A stretch of 38,704 nucleotides of DNA from Planctomycetota bacterium (GCA_016794565.1 JAEUHQ010000104.1:1-38704), one strand, 5' to 3'. Counted from the stretch's first letter, positions 23,928 to 32,817 are shown. A program made the numbers and translations. The notes: generated from the sequence alone by a model not told the origin.

Positions 23928-24899
23928 GTGACCCAGACCCCGACCGAGAGCCATCGCGCCGCCGCACTCGAGGTGCTGCGGGATCTGAACCTGCGCGAAG
24001 TACCGAACCATCGGCACCTCGTGTCGGGCCATCGTTCGTCACTGCCGATCGTCGCGGACGGCGACGGCGGTCGAACGTTCCTGCTGAAGTACTACCTGCC
24101 CCTCGCGCCGGACACCGTGCTGCCCGCGGGCGTGCGACCCGACGACTACGCGCGGCGCGAGATCGGTTTCTACCGGCTTCTCGACACGATCGACCCCGAG
24201 CGCCGCGAGTTCCCTGCGCCGCGCACGATCGTCGTCGGCCCCGGCGATCCGCCGCGTTGGCTGCTGCTCGAGTGGCTGCCGGGCGCGGTCGGCCCGACCG
24301 AAGAGGTGATCGGGCAGGACCACGTCTTCGAACTCATGCGGCGGCTGGCCGCCATCCCGACGGAACGCCTGCTCGGCCGCCGCGGCTTCCCCCTCGAGCA
24401 CTGGGATCCCGTCGGCTACCTCGATCGCATCCGCCACATGTACGACGCCGTGCTGTTCGTGCTCGGCGAAGCGCGGTGGCGGCACGTGCAGCGCTTCTTC
24501 GCCGAAGCGGTGCGATGGACCGACGGCCGCAAGCAGGTCCTCGTGCACGGCGACTTCACGGAGTCGAACATCGTCGTGACCGACGAGGGATCGCCGTTCC
24601 TCGTCGACTTCGAGTGCATCGGTCTCGGCAATCGCGACCACGACTTCGCGTGGTTCTGGATCCACAGCACGCGGCACCACGAGTGGAAGCGTCAGTTGCT
24701 CGCGCGCTGGTTCGGGGAACTGGTCGGCGGCGACCGCATCCGCTCCGAGTGGGGAATCCGCAGCACGCTCGCCTACCTCGCCATCCGCCGGCTGCGTTGG
24801 GGCTACCTGATGCACGGGGACGAAGATCCGCGGCAGAGCCCGAACCTGGCTCTGCTCGACGCGGCGCTCGAAGGCGGTCGCGAACTCTTCCCCGTCTGA
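23928..24899 (+). CDS. Aminoglycoside phosphotransferase-family kinase
   Basis: A 323-residue protein with the protein-kinase-like fold of the APH/choline kinase family. Motifs: FLLKYYLPL (ATP Lys), WLLLEWLPG (hinge), catalytic loop LVHGDFTESNIVV (HGDxxxxN) and metal-binding FLVDFECIG. All key residues are present, so it should be an active small-molecule kinase; the substrate is unknown, and drug resistance should not be assumed. The start is a GTG at 23928, with an AAACAT 7 nt upstream but no ribosome site. The gene is alone on its strand up to the ECF sigma factor gene. Confidence 0.87.
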   Translation: MTQTPTESHRAAALEVLRDLNLREVPNHRHLVSGHRSSLPIVADGDGGRTFLLKYYLPLAPDTVLPAGVRPDDYARREIGFYRLLDTIDPERREFPAPRTIVVGPGDPPRWLLLEWLPGAVGPTEEVIGQDHVFELMRRLAAIPTERLLGRRGFPLEHWDPVGYLDRIRHMYDAVLFVLGEARWRHVQRFFAEAVRWTDGRKQVLVHGDFTESNIVVTDEGSPFLVDFECIGLGNRDHDFAWFWIHSTRHHEWKRQLLARWFGELVGGDRIRSEWGIRSTLAYLAIRRLRWGYLMHGDEDPRQSPNLALLDAALEGGRELFPV

Positions 24900-24937
24900 T
24901 CCGGAATCCGGGGCCGCCGCGCCGGGACGGCAGTCCG

Positions 24938-24957
24938 GTGCCGCAACCTTGCGGCAC
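24938..24957. promoter_or_regulatory. Perfect 20-bp palindrome upstream of an ECF sigma gene
   Basis: GTGCCGCAACCTTGCGGCAC has 9-bp arms and a 2-nt spacer, located 38 bp after the kinase stop and 111 bp before the sigma ATG. It may be an operator; as RNA it forms a 7-bp stem with a 6-nt loop. No T-run follows, which argues against an intrinsic terminator. Confidence 0.45.
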
Positions 24958-25068
24958 GAACCCGCGGGTGGTCCGGAGACCCGGGCCGACAACCGTCGCC
25001 GCCAGCGCGAGTTACGCACTTCGTCCCCGACGGAGGTGGCCGCGGCACGGTCGTTGGAATGCCCGACC

Positions 25069-25695
25069 ATGGACGTGCTCGACCGCGACTTCGCCGACCC
25101 TGCCTGTTCCGACGAAGACCTGGTCGCGCAGCTGTGCGGCGGCGACACCAACACGGCACTGACCCGCCTCGAGCAGCGCTACGGCAAACGGATCTACCAC
25201 TTCGTCGACGGCATGGTCCGCGACTGCCACCTCGCGCAGGACGTCACGCAGGAGGTGTTCGAGAAGGTCCTGCGCAAGCACGACCACTACCGGCCCGGCA
25301 CCAACTTCCGCGCGTGGCTGTTCGAGATCGCGCGCAACCAGGCGCTCACGGCACTGCGAACTCGCCAGCGCCTTCCGCGTCCCGTCAGCAGCCTGCCGCA
25401 CACGGAGGAACTCGACCTGCTCGAGGCCCTGCCCGCAGCGGGCCTGAACCGCGACCTCGAGGAAGCGGAGTTCATGACGGCGTTCCGCGCGGCGGTCGAC
25501 GACCTGCCAGAGCACTACCGCACCGTCTTCGAGCTCTGCGTGCAGCAGGGCCAGCCGTACCAGGACGCCGGCCGCACACTCGGTCTGCCGACCGGTACCG
25601 TCGCGATCCGCATCATGCGCGCGCGAAAGCGCCTCTACGGCGCGCTCCAAGGCCACCTCGGCCGCCTGCGGCGCCCGCCGGCGTGCTTCCAGTGA
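25069..25695 (+). CDS. ECF sigma-70 factor
   Basis: A 208-residue RNA polymerase sigma factor. Region 2 (residues about 30-95) shows YGKRIYHFVDGMV, LAQDVTQEVFEKVL and FRAWLFEIARNQALTALR. Region 4 (about 140-195) shows LPEHYRTVFELCVQQG, YQDAGRTLGLPTGTVAIR and MRARKRL. Length is normal. The ATG at 25069 begins MDVLDRDF; an in-frame start at 24949 would add an arginine-rich 40-residue stretch lying across the upstream palindrome, so it is rejected. No anti-sigma gene adjoins it: the next gene is convergent SMUG1, 12 bp away. Regulation is therefore likely at transcription, perhaps through the palindrome (inference). Confidence 0.92.
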   Translation: MDVLDRDFADPACSDEDLVAQLCGGDTNTALTRLEQRYGKRIYHFVDGMVRDCHLAQDVTQEVFEKVLRKHDHYRPGTNFRAWLFEIARNQALTALRTRQRLPRPVSSLPHTEELDLLEALPAAGLNRDLEEAEFMTAFRAAVDDLPEHYRTVFELCVQQGQPYQDAGRTLGLPTGTVAIRIMRARKRLYGALQGHLGRLRRPPACFQ

Positions 25696-25707
25696 CCCGC
25701 GCCGGCA

Positions 25708-26436
25708 TCACGCGATCGTGATGCCCATCGCCGCGAAGGCCTCGTCGACGAGCCGTTCCCAACCGCGGTTGGCGGCGGGACTCGCCGGACTCGGATGCGG
25801 GATGCGACCGATGCGAACGCCCGCGCCGAGCGACGGCGAAGCGGCGAGCGCGGAACGGATGCGCTGCTCGGCGAACGCGCCGACGCCAACCACCCACGAC
25901 GGGCGCTGGATCTCCGCCACGGTGCGCAGCAGTCGATCGCAGATGCGAAACAGCGGCTCGGTGTCGCCCTTCGGGAGCTTGTCGGGCGTGAGGTTGGCGC
26001 CCGAGTCGCCGACGAAGGCGAGCGGGCAGTAGTTGTGTACGAAGAAGCGGCGGGCGAAGCGCATCGGCGTGACGAACCGCGACGCGGCCCAGCCCCACAG
26101 TCGCCGTCCGCTCACTTCGGAACGTGGACACGACAAGCCGAGAACGGGGCGCTTCTCGTGCTCGTGCGGCGGCCGCTGCACGACGCCGCGGAGCCCGAGC
26201 CAGCTGCGGACCGCTTCCACCTCGCCGAACGGAACACCGGTCTGCACCATGCCGAACGGGCCGGGGTTCATGCCGACGAGCAGCACTTCCTTCGGCCCGC
26301 GCCCGAAACGTTCGAGCCACTGTCGATGCAGGTCCCAGGCATAGTCGAGCGGGTCGTAGACACACGCGACGGGTGGACCGAACCGGAGGGCTTGCAGCTC
26401 CTTCACCGCGTTCAGCGTCGCGCGCACGAGGGACAT
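25708..26436 (-). CDS. SMUG1-type uracil-DNA glycosylase
   Basis: A 242-residue DNA repair enzyme that excises uracil and some oxidised pyrimidines. It is strikingly like animal SMUG1: GPKEVLLVGMNPGPFGMVQ with catalytic Asn57, PFGEVEAVRSWLG, EKRPVLGLSCPRSEVSGRR, FVHNYCPLAF and the C-terminal HPSPASPAANRGW with H214, matching the family's motif 2. Bacterial SMUG proteins are known in a few groups, including some planctomycetes and Geobacter. The ATG at 26436 fits the N-terminus (YDPLDYAW follows soon) and a TAGACA box 7 nt upstream; an in-frame start at 26592 would only add a Pro/Arg-rich piece. The CoA-binding gene is 52 bp upstream on the same strand. Confidence 0.94.
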   Translation of the reverse strand: MSLVRATLNAVKELQALRFGPPVACVYDPLDYAWDLHRQWLERFGRGPKEVLLVGMNPGPFGMVQTGVPFGEVEAVRSWLGLRGVVQRPPHEHEKRPVLGLSCPRSEVSGRRLWGWAASRFVTPMRFARRFFVHNYCPLAFVGDSGANLTPDKLPKGDTEPLFRICDRLLRTVAEIQRPSWVVGVGAFAEQRIRSALAASPSLGAGVRIGRIPHPSPASPAANRGWERLVDEAFAAMGITIA

Positions 26437-26443
26437 GAGCGCC

Positions 26444-26449
26444 TGTCTA
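26444..26449 (-). promoter_or_regulatory. Probable -10 box of the SMUG1 gene
   Basis: TAGACA on the minus strand, 7 nt before the ATG. The spacing is identical to that before the CoA-binding gene and the sigma gene at 36380, although the last base is A rather than T. Confidence 0.35.
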
Positions 26450-26488
26450 GCAGTGGCTCCGCGCCCGGGCAATGCGTTGGCCGCCCGG

Positions 26489-26890
26489 TCAGACGTCGCG
26501 GAACCCGAGAGCGACCAGCACGCACGGTCCGTCGGCGACGACGGAGATGCCGGCCTTCCGGGCCGTGGCGATCGCGCCGGCTTCTTCGGCACCCGGCTGG
26601 AACCACATGTGCTTCACTCCGGCGGCGATCGCGTCGGCGACGATCTGCGCCGCGGCCGCGGGCGGCGCCACGACGGAAACGGCCCGTGCGGGTCCCGGGA
26701 TCGCCTTCAGCGACGCATGGCACGGGACCCCCTCGACCTCGGTGAGCTTCGGATGCACACCGACGACGGGGAACCCGTGCTGCTGGTAGCAGCGCAGCAC
26801 CTTGTTGCCGTACTTCGCGCGGTCCTGCGACGCGCCGACGACCGCGAAGCTCTTCGTCGCGAGGAACCGTTCGATCTCCGGTGGCTTCAT
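26489..26890 (-). CDS. CoA-binding domain protein
   Basis: A 133-residue cytoplasmic protein that is a single Rossmann-type CoA-binding domain (CoA_binding_2, like E. coli YccU). Motifs: FAVVGASQDRAKYGNKV with the nucleotide-binding loop, PVVGVHPKLTEVEGVPCHASL, VSVVAPP and GVKHMWFQPGAEE. The family resembles the first domain of succinyl-CoA synthetase alpha but its role is unknown. The ATG at 26890 follows a TAGTTT box by 7 nt, with no ribosome site. It lies between the M28 peptidase gene (64 bp upstream) and SMUG1 on the same strand. Confidence 0.92.
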   Translation of the reverse strand: MKPPEIERFLATKSFAVVGASQDRAKYGNKVLRCYQQHGFPVVGVHPKLTEVEGVPCHASLKAIPGPARAVSVVAPPAAAAQIVADAIAAGVKHMWFQPGAEEAGAIATARKAGISVVADGPCVLVALGFRDV

Positions 26891-26897
26891 GGCGGAG

Positions 26898-26903
26898 AAA
26901 CTA
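26898..26903 (-). promoter_or_regulatory. Probable -10 box of the CoA-binding gene
   Basis: TAGTTT on the minus strand, exactly 7 nt before the ATG at 26890, so transcription would start at the start codon. Confidence 0.45.
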
Positions 26904-26954
26904 GCGCAGCGGACCGCGGCGATCCGGGCCGGAAAGAGAATCCTCCCGAACGCG

Positions 26955-28592
26955 TCAGCGCCAGTCTTCGCGCTTGCCGAGCGTGCGCGGCCGCTCCTCG
27001 GCGTTCGCGACCGACCACCCGGTCCAGAACGCGAGGCGCGCGATGCGCTCCATCTTGTCGCCGTCGAGCTTGTCGGCGTGGTCGGTCACCTGATGGTAGT
27101 CCTCGTGCTCCCCGTTGCAGAAGAAGACCACGGGGATGCCCTTCTTCGCGAAGTTGTAGTGATCGCTCCGGGTGTAGTACTTGTCCCCCGACGTGAACGT
27201 CATGCCGAGGCGCTCGGCGAATCCGGCCGCGTCGCGCACGATGGTCGAGAACGACGCGTGGCGATTGCTCGGGGTCACTGTGACCTCCATCTCCGCCGAC
27301 TCCGGTCCGCTGCGGCCGATCATGTCCGTGTTGACGTCGGCGACGATCGCTTCGGCGTCCCAGGTCGGATGATCGGCGAACCAGTGCGAGCCCCAGAGGC
27401 CGAGCTCCTCGCCCGACACCGACAGGAAGATCACGCTGCGGCGAGATTTCTCCTTCGACTTCGCGAACGCCGCCGCGATCGCCATCAGACCAGCGGAGCC
27501 GGACGCGTTGTCGTCGGCGCCGTTGAAGACCTCGCCGTCCATGCGGCGCCCGACGTGGTCCATGTGCGCGGAGTACACGACCGCCTCCGCGGCCAGCTTC
27601 GGGTCGCTGCCGCGCAGGACGGCGACCACGTTGCACGCGGTCGCCTGGTCGTCGAGCCGCACGGTGAGCTGCAGCAGCGCCGGCACGTCGGCCTTCGCCT
27701 TCGGCGCCTCGCCCTCACCGGAGAGATGCTCGCCGAGTCCGTCGGCGTCGACACCGAGCTCGGCGAGCACGCTCTTGCTCGCGCCAAGCGACAACACGAG
27801 CGACGGGATCCCGCCGGCATCGCCGAACATCCCCGACACCGCCCCCATGCCCGGATCGGCGCCCTCGAAGCGCGCGACGAGCGAGTCCTTGCCGGGCGAC
27901 AAGGCGAGGTAGTTCAGCACGTCGGTGAGGCCCGCCGGATCGGCGATCTGCAGGAACAGCACGGCTTTCGCACCCTTCTTCCCGAGCGCAGTCGTGGTGC
28001 GCCCGAGCTGACTGAACGTGCCGAGCGCGGCGCCGAACTTCTGTTCGACGGACATCTTCTTCCCCACCCGGCCGCGCAGCGGCTTCAGCACGACGACGGC
28101 GATCTGGCCCTCCAGACTGTCGTCTGCCTTCACGTCCGCCGAGTCGCCGCGCGTCCGCCCGAGGCCGCAGTAGCGCATCGTGCCGTCGATCTTCACCTCG
28201 GTCGGGCGGCCGCCGAGGATCGCGAACCCTTCGCGCAGTTCGACCTTGCCGCACCGAAGCTTCGTCGTGTCGGCGACCGTCGTGCGGGAGATGCCGTAGC
28301 GCTGGAAGAACGTGCGCTTGCCGTCGACCTCGTCGCCGAGCGGCTCGAGGCCTGCCTTCTCGAAGTGCGCCGCGATCCACTTCGCGGTCTCCTCCTGGCC
28401 CGGCGATCCGGTGAGGCGCCCGCCGCGCGCGTCGTCCGCCATCCACGTGGCGAACGCGAGCAGATCCTTCTTCACGATGGTCTCCATCGCGGCCGGCGGC
28501 TTCTCCGCCGGTGCGCCCGACTTCGGCGGCGCGTCGGGTGCCTGGGCGTGGAGCAGAACGGACAGGAAGAGCGGCGGGATCGTTCTCAGCAT
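26955..28592 (-). CDS. Exported M28 zinc aminopeptidase with PA domain
   Basis: A 545-residue secreted metallopeptidase. A signal peptide (MLRTIPPLFLSVLLHA) is followed by QAPDAPP. Then comes an N-terminal segment, a PA-like insert (DSLEGQIAVVVLKP through AKAVLFLQIADPAG, residues about 170-260) and the catalytic M28 domain from about residue 330. Zinc and catalytic residues are all visible: H in YSAHMDHVG, D in NGADDNASG, the EE pair in SGEELG, D in DVNTDMIG and H in DYHQVTD. It should release N-terminal amino acids from peptides in the periplasm or outside. The ATG at 28592 begins the signal peptide. It is divergent from the amidase gene. Confidence 0.93.
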   Translation of the reverse strand: MLRTIPPLFLSVLLHAQAPDAPPKSGAPAEKPPAAMETIVKKDLLAFATWMADDARGGRLTGSPGQEETAKWIAAHFEKAGLEPLGDEVDGKRTFFQRYGISRTTVADTTKLRCGKVELREGFAILGGRPTEVKIDGTMRYCGLGRTRGDSADVKADDSLEGQIAVVVLKPLRGRVGKKMSVEQKFGAALGTFSQLGRTTTALGKKGAKAVLFLQIADPAGLTDVLNYLALSPGKDSLVARFEGADPGMGAVSGMFGDAGGIPSLVLSLGASKSVLAELGVDADGLGEHLSGEGEAPKAKADVPALLQLTVRLDDQATACNVVAVLRGSDPKLAAEAVVYSAHMDHVGRRMDGEVFNGADDNASGSAGLMAIAAAFAKSKEKSRRSVIFLSVSGEELGLWGSHWFADHPTWDAEAIVADVNTDMIGRSGPESAEMEVTVTPSNRHASFSTIVRDAAGFAERLGMTFTSGDKYYTRSDHYNFAKKGIPVVFFCNGEHEDYHQVTDHADKLDGDKMERIARLAFWTGWSVANAEERPRTLGKREDWR

Positions 28593-28694
28593 GCGCGGGT
28601 CACCGGCTTGGATCGTGGCAGGGCTCCGGCATGATTGCCAGACGTGCGGGCCGCTGTGGCCAGCGACTCGCGCTCGTTGTCGCCGCGCACGAAC

Positions 28695-29714
28695 ATGCCG
28701 CAGCCGACGCCGCCCGCACCCGAACCCGTCGCCGCCGACCGCGCCGTGCGCCGCCGCCGCCATCGCCTCGGTGCCATGGTGGCCGCATTCGCGGCGATCT
28801 TCCTGCTGCGATGCGCCGCTGCGCCGGACGCAACCGTTCCCGAGCGGTCGATCGTCGCGTGCGGCCGCGCGCTGGACATCGGCACCCGCGTCGTGTCGTG
28901 GCTCGAAGCGGACGGCTACGACGCGTACCGGCGCGGCAGGCACTTCACGGCGGACGAAGTGCCCGACGGCAAGCTGCGGTACGAGCCCGTGCGCGGCGGT
29001 TTGCCCGATGCGATCGCGGCGCGGGCGCGCGAACGCGGGCTGTCGCTGGCGGACCTGCAAAGGGCCGTGCACCTGTTCGTGATCCACTTCGACGTCTGCG
29101 GGACGTCGCGCCAGTGCTTCAAGGTGCTGCACGACGTGCGCTGCCTGTCGGTGCACTTCCTGCTCGACGTCGACGGCACGATCTACCAGACACTCGACCT
29201 GCGCGAGAAGGCGCACCACGCGACGATCGCGAACGACGCGTCGATCGGCGTCGAGATCGCACACCCGGGGTGCTGGCCGCAACCGCTGTCGGCGGACATG
29301 CGGCGCTGGTACGAACGCGACGAACAGGGATGGCGCATGCGTCTGCCGCCCGGCGTCGCGGACGGTGTGCGCACTCCGGGCTTCGTTGCGCGGCCCGCGC
29401 GCGCAGAGATCGTCTCGGGTGAAGTGCACGGGCGCACGTACTGGCAGTTCGACTACACCCCGCAGCAGTACGCCGCGTTGGCGCACCTGTGCGCGGGGCT
29501 CGCCGCGCTGTTCCCGCGCATCCGGCTCGACGCTCCGCGCGACGCGACGGGCGCGATCCGGACGAACGCACTCGCCGCGGACGAACTGCTCGCGTTCGAC
29601 GGCATCGTCGGCCACTTCCACGTGCAGACGAACAAGCAGGACCCCGGCCCTGCGTTCCAGTGGGACCGTGTGCTGGACGAAGCGCGCACCTTGCGCTCCG
29701 GTATGCGGCCATGA
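28695..29714 (+). CDS. N-acetylmuramoyl-L-alanine amidase, lipoprotein
   Basis: A 339-residue Amidase_2 (PGRP-like) protein that cleaves the bond between muramic acid and the stem peptide. The N-terminus has a basic region (RRRRHRLG), a hydrophobic helix and a LLRC lipobox (Cys 40), so it is a membrane-anchored envelope enzyme. The catalytic fold shows LFVIHFDVCG (zinc His), LSVHFLLDVDGTIYQTLDL, KAHHATIANDASIGVEI and, near the end, GHFHVQTNKQDPGPAFQW with the second zinc His and DPGP segment. The ATG at 28695 is chosen; a GTG at 28644 and a TTG at 28635 are in frame with coding-like codon use and cannot be excluded. Its stop overlaps the GNAT start (ATGA). Confidence 0.9.
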   Translation: MPQPTPPAPEPVAADRAVRRRRHRLGAMVAAFAAIFLLRCAAAPDATVPERSIVACGRALDIGTRVVSWLEADGYDAYRRGRHFTADEVPDGKLRYEPVRGGLPDAIAARARERGLSLADLQRAVHLFVIHFDVCGTSRQCFKVLHDVRCLSVHFLLDVDGTIYQTLDLREKAHHATIANDASIGVEIAHPGCWPQPLSADMRRWYERDEQGWRMRLPPGVADGVRTPGFVARPARAEIVSGEVHGRTYWQFDYTPQQYAALAHLCAGLAALFPRIRLDAPRDATGAIRTNALAADELLAFDGIVGHFHVQTNKQDPGPAFQWDRVLDEARTLRSGMRP

Positions 29715-30205
29715 CGCGGCCCTGGATCCTGCGCCCCATCCGTCCAGCCGACGACGGCGCCGTCGCCGCGACGATCCGTACGGTGATGACCGAACACGGC
29801 TGCTGCGGCCAGGGTTTCGCGATCCACGACGCCGAAGTCGCGTGCATGAGCCGGCACTACGCCGACGTCACGAGTCGCTACTTCGTCGTCGAGAACGGCG
29901 GCGAAGTGCTGGGCGGCGGCGGCTTCGCACGCCTCGTCGGCACGGCCCCGGACCAGGCGACCTGCGAACTGCGCAAGATGTACTTCCGGCCCGCGGCCCG
30001 CGGACACGGATTGGGCCACGCGCTGCTCGTGTTGCTGCTCGACGAGATGCGAGCCGCCGGTTTCCGGCGCTGCTACCTCGAAACGACGTCGTGGATGGAC
30101 GCGGCGCGCCACCTCTACGCGGCGCACGGATTCGCCGAACTGAGCGCCGCCGAGGGCAACACCGGCCACGACGGCTGCGACCGCTTCTTCGCGCGCGACC
30201 TCTGA
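29711..30205 (+). CDS. GNAT family N-acetyltransferase
   Basis: A 164-residue acetyl-CoA-dependent acetyltransferase. The N-terminus (WILRPIRPADDGAVAATIR) is the usual first strand and helix; the acetyl-CoA loop is seen as KMYFRPAARGHGLGHALL, and GFRRCYLETTSWMDAARHLYAAHGF is the typical C-terminal half. The substrate is unknown. It starts at the ATG overlapping the amidase stop (ATGA), so both are made from one transcript; acetylation of an amino sugar or amino acid is an unproven idea from that context. Confidence 0.92.
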   Translation: MTRPWILRPIRPADDGAVAATIRTVMTEHGCCGQGFAIHDAEVACMSRHYADVTSRYFVVENGGEVLGGGGFARLVGTAPDQATCELRKMYFRPAARGHGLGHALLVLLLDEMRAAGFRRCYLETTSWMDAARHLYAAHGFAELSAAEGNTGHDGCDRFFARDL

Positions 30206-30229
30206 CCGCCGCGCGGACCCCGTGGGAAC

Positions 30230-30243
30230 GGGCCTTCGGTCCC
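30230..30243 (+). terminator. Short hairpin after the amidase-GNAT operon
   Basis: GGGCC-TTCG-GTCCC region, 25 bp after the GNAT stop, can form a compact 5-bp stem. It lacks a T-run, so termination here is only a suggestion. Confidence 0.2.
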
Positions 30244-30345
30244 GGGTAGATCGAGCCGGCTACGGGACTAGTAGGAACGTCGACCCGCCTCACCGCCCCG
30301 GGGCGTGAATGCCGATAGCGCGAGGAACAGAACGCTCGCAGCATC

Positions 30346-32817
30346 ATGGACATCCTCAACTTCGGGGCCTTCGGATCGTCGCCGGGCCAGGCGATCTTCG
30401 CCGTGTCGCTCGCCCTGGTCCTCGCGACCATCTTCGTCGGCAGCCGTCTCTGGGTCGTGGCACTCGTCGCCGCGGGCCTCGGGTGGACGTTCGGCGCTCC
30501 GTGGTGGGCCTGGTCCGTGCTCGTGCCGCCGTTCGCGGTCATGCTGCTGCCGCCACTGCGGCGCGCGCTGCTCAGCGACCGCATCCTGCACCTGATGCGC
30601 GCGAGCGGGTTCCTGCCCGCGATCAGCGAGACCGAACGCGCCGCGATCGCCGCCGGCACCGTGTGGCTCGACGGCCAGCTCTTCTCGGGCATGCCGGACC
30701 TGAAGGCGCTCGCGTCCGCCGGCTACCCTGATCTCACGCCGGAAGAACAGGCGTTCCTCGACGGGCCCGTCGCGCGCGTCTGCGCGATGACCGACGACTG
30801 GCGCGTGCACGAAGAACGCGACCTGCCGAAGGAGGTCTGGGACTTCCTGAAGCGCGAGAAGTTCTTCGGGATGATCATCGGCAAGGAGTACGGCGGCCTC
30901 GGGCTGTCCGCCTCGGCGAACAGCGCCGTCGTGACGAAGCTGACGTCGCGTTCGATGCCGCTCGCGATCACGGTCATGGTGCCGAACTCGCTCGGCCCGG
31001 CCGAACTGCTCTCTCACTACGGCACCGACGCGCAGAAGCAGCGCTGGCTGCCAGCACTCGCGACCGGCGCCGAGATCCCGTGCTTCGCGCTCACGGAGCC
31101 GGGCGCCGGCTCCGACGCGGGCGCGATCAACGCGACCGGCGTCGTGTTCCGCGGCGAGGACGGCACGCTGATGGTGCGGCTGTCGTGGAACAAGCGCTAC
31201 ATCACGCTCGCCGCCGTCTCGACGGTGCTCGGACTCGCGTTCCAGCTGCACGATCCGGAGAACCTGCTCGGCAAGGGCCCCTTCCCCGGGATCACGTGCG
31301 CGCTCATCCCGACGAAGACGCCGGGCGTCGTGCTCGGCCGGCGCCACGACCCGATGGGCGTGCCGTTCTACAACTGCCCGACGAACGGCAAGGACGTCGT
31401 CGTGCCGCTCGAAGAGGCGATCATCGGCGGTGCCGCGGGCGCCGGGCGGGGCTGGCAGATGCTGATGGAGTGCCTCGCCGCGGGCCGCGGCATCTCGCTG
31501 CCGGCCACCGCGACGGGCGGCACCCAGCTCGTCGCGCGAGCCGTCGGCGCGTACGCCGCGGTGCGGCAGCAGTTCGGACTCCCGATCGGCCGCTTCGAGG
31601 GCATCGAAGAACCGCTCGCGCGCATCGCCGGCAACGCCTACCTGCTCGAAGCCGCGCGTCGCTACGTCTGCGGCGCGCTGGACGAGGGGCAGAAGCCCGC
31701 GGTCGTCACCGCGATCGCCAAGTACAACACGACCGAACTGTGGCGCGCCGTCGTCAACGACGGCATGGACGTCATGGGCGGTGCCGCGATCTCGCGCGGC
31801 CCACGCAACCTGATCGCGAACGCCTACACCGGCACACCGATCTGCATCACGGTCGAAGGCGCGAACATCCTGACGCGCACGCTGATGATCTTCGGCCAGG
31901 GCGCGATCCGCTGCCACCCGTACGCCTACCGCGAGATCGACGCGATCGCGCGCAACGACGCGCGCGCGTTCGACCGCGCGTTCTGGCCGCACGTCGGCCA
32001 CGTGATCCGGAACGGCGTGCGCACGCTGCTGCTCGGTCTCACGCGCGGCCACCTGTTCCGTTCGCCGGTGCGCGGCGCCGCGCGCCAGTACTGGCGGCGC
32101 CTCAACTGGGCGTCGGCCGAGTTCGCGCTGCTCGCGGACGTCGCGATGGGCACGCTCGGCGGCGACCTGAAGCGCAAGGAGAAGCTGACGGGGCGCTTCG
32201 CCGACTGGTTCTCGTGGATGTTCCTCGCGAGCGCCGCGCTGCGCCGATTCGAGGCCGAAGGGCGCAACCCCGAAGACCTGCCGCTGCTGCGCCACTCGCT
32301 CGAGACGGCGTTCACCCGCATGCAGGGCGCCCGCGAAGGGCTCTTCGCGAACCTGCGGCTGCCGGTCCTCGGCCGTGCACTCGCACTGCCGGGCGGCCTG
32401 TGGGCCCGCATCAATCCGTTCGGCACCGGCGCCGACGACGGCGTCACGCACCAGGCCGCGCGCACCCTGTTGCAGCCCGGCAGTCAGCGCGACCGCCTCA
32501 CGCAGCGCATCTTCGTGCCGCAGGACCCGTCGTCGGCGCTCGGACGCCTCGAACACGCGCTGCGCCTTTGCAGCGACGCCGAACCGGTCCTGAAGAAGCT
32601 GAAGGACGCCGTCCGCCAGGGCCGGCTGCCGAAAGCGCGCCCGGAACAACTGCTCGACCAGGCTCTCGACAGCGGCATCGTGACCGAGGCCGAACTCGAA
32701 CTCGTGCACTCCGCGGAGGCGGCACGCGGCGAAGCGATCGCCGTCGACAGCTTCACCCTCGAGGAGTACATGCGCCGCGCCGGCTCGCACGCCGACGAAC
32801 TCGCGGGCGCCCGCTGA
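30346..32817 (+). CDS. fadE: Acyl-CoA dehydrogenase FadE
   Basis: An 823-residue FAD enzyme catalysing the first step of fatty acid beta-oxidation; its length matches E. coli FadE (814). The N-terminal 70 residues are hydrophobic with two or three membrane helices, as in FadE. The dehydrogenase core shows LPKEVWDFLKREKFFGMIIG, FALTEPGAGSDAGA, the FAD-binding AAGAGRGWQMLMECLAAGR and QFGLPIGRFEGIEEPLARI. VEGANILTRTLMIFGQGAIRCHPY and a C-terminal DUF1974-like domain (residues about 520-800) complete it. The ATG at 30346 begins at the N-terminal helix; no clear ribosome site precedes it. No other beta-oxidation gene is adjacent. Confidence 0.95.
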   Translation: MDILNFGAFGSSPGQAIFAVSLALVLATIFVGSRLWVVALVAAGLGWTFGAPWWAWSVLVPPFAVMLLPPLRRALLSDRILHLMRASGFLPAISETERAAIAAGTVWLDGQLFSGMPDLKALASAGYPDLTPEEQAFLDGPVARVCAMTDDWRVHEERDLPKEVWDFLKREKFFGMIIGKEYGGLGLSASANSAVVTKLTSRSMPLAITVMVPNSLGPAELLSHYGTDAQKQRWLPALATGAEIPCFALTEPGAGSDAGAINATGVVFRGEDGTLMVRLSWNKRYITLAAVSTVLGLAFQLHDPENLLGKGPFPGITCALIPTKTPGVVLGRRHDPMGVPFYNCPTNGKDVVVPLEEAIIGGAAGAGRGWQMLMECLAAGRGISLPATATGGTQLVARAVGAYAAVRQQFGLPIGRFEGIEEPLARIAGNAYLLEAARRYVCGALDEGQKPAVVTAIAKYNTTELWRAVVNDGMDVMGGAAISRGPRNLIANAYTGTPICITVEGANILTRTLMIFGQGAIRCHPYAYREIDAIARNDARAFDRAFWPHVGHVIRNGVRTLLLGLTRGHLFRSPVRGAARQYWRRLNWASAEFALLADVAMGTLGGDLKRKEKLTGRFADWFSWMFLASAALRRFEAEGRNPEDLPLLRHSLETAFTRMQGAREGLFANLRLPVLGRALALPGGLWARINPFGTGADDGVTHQAARTLLQPGSQRDRLTQRIFVPQDPSSALGRLEHALRLCSDAEPVLKKLKDAVRQGRLPKARPEQLLDQALDSGIVTEAELELVHSAEAARGEAIAVDSFTLEEYMRRAGSHADELAGAR

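Noticed and set aside
23752..24042. N-terminal extension of the DUF4388 protein
   Set aside because: Composition is Arg/Ser/Gly-rich without a domain, it covers the two inverted repeats and overlaps the divergent kinase gene.
23928..24899. Antibiotic resistance by the APH-family kinase
   Set aside because: The fold is shared by many metabolic kinases; nothing in the neighbourhood suggests resistance.
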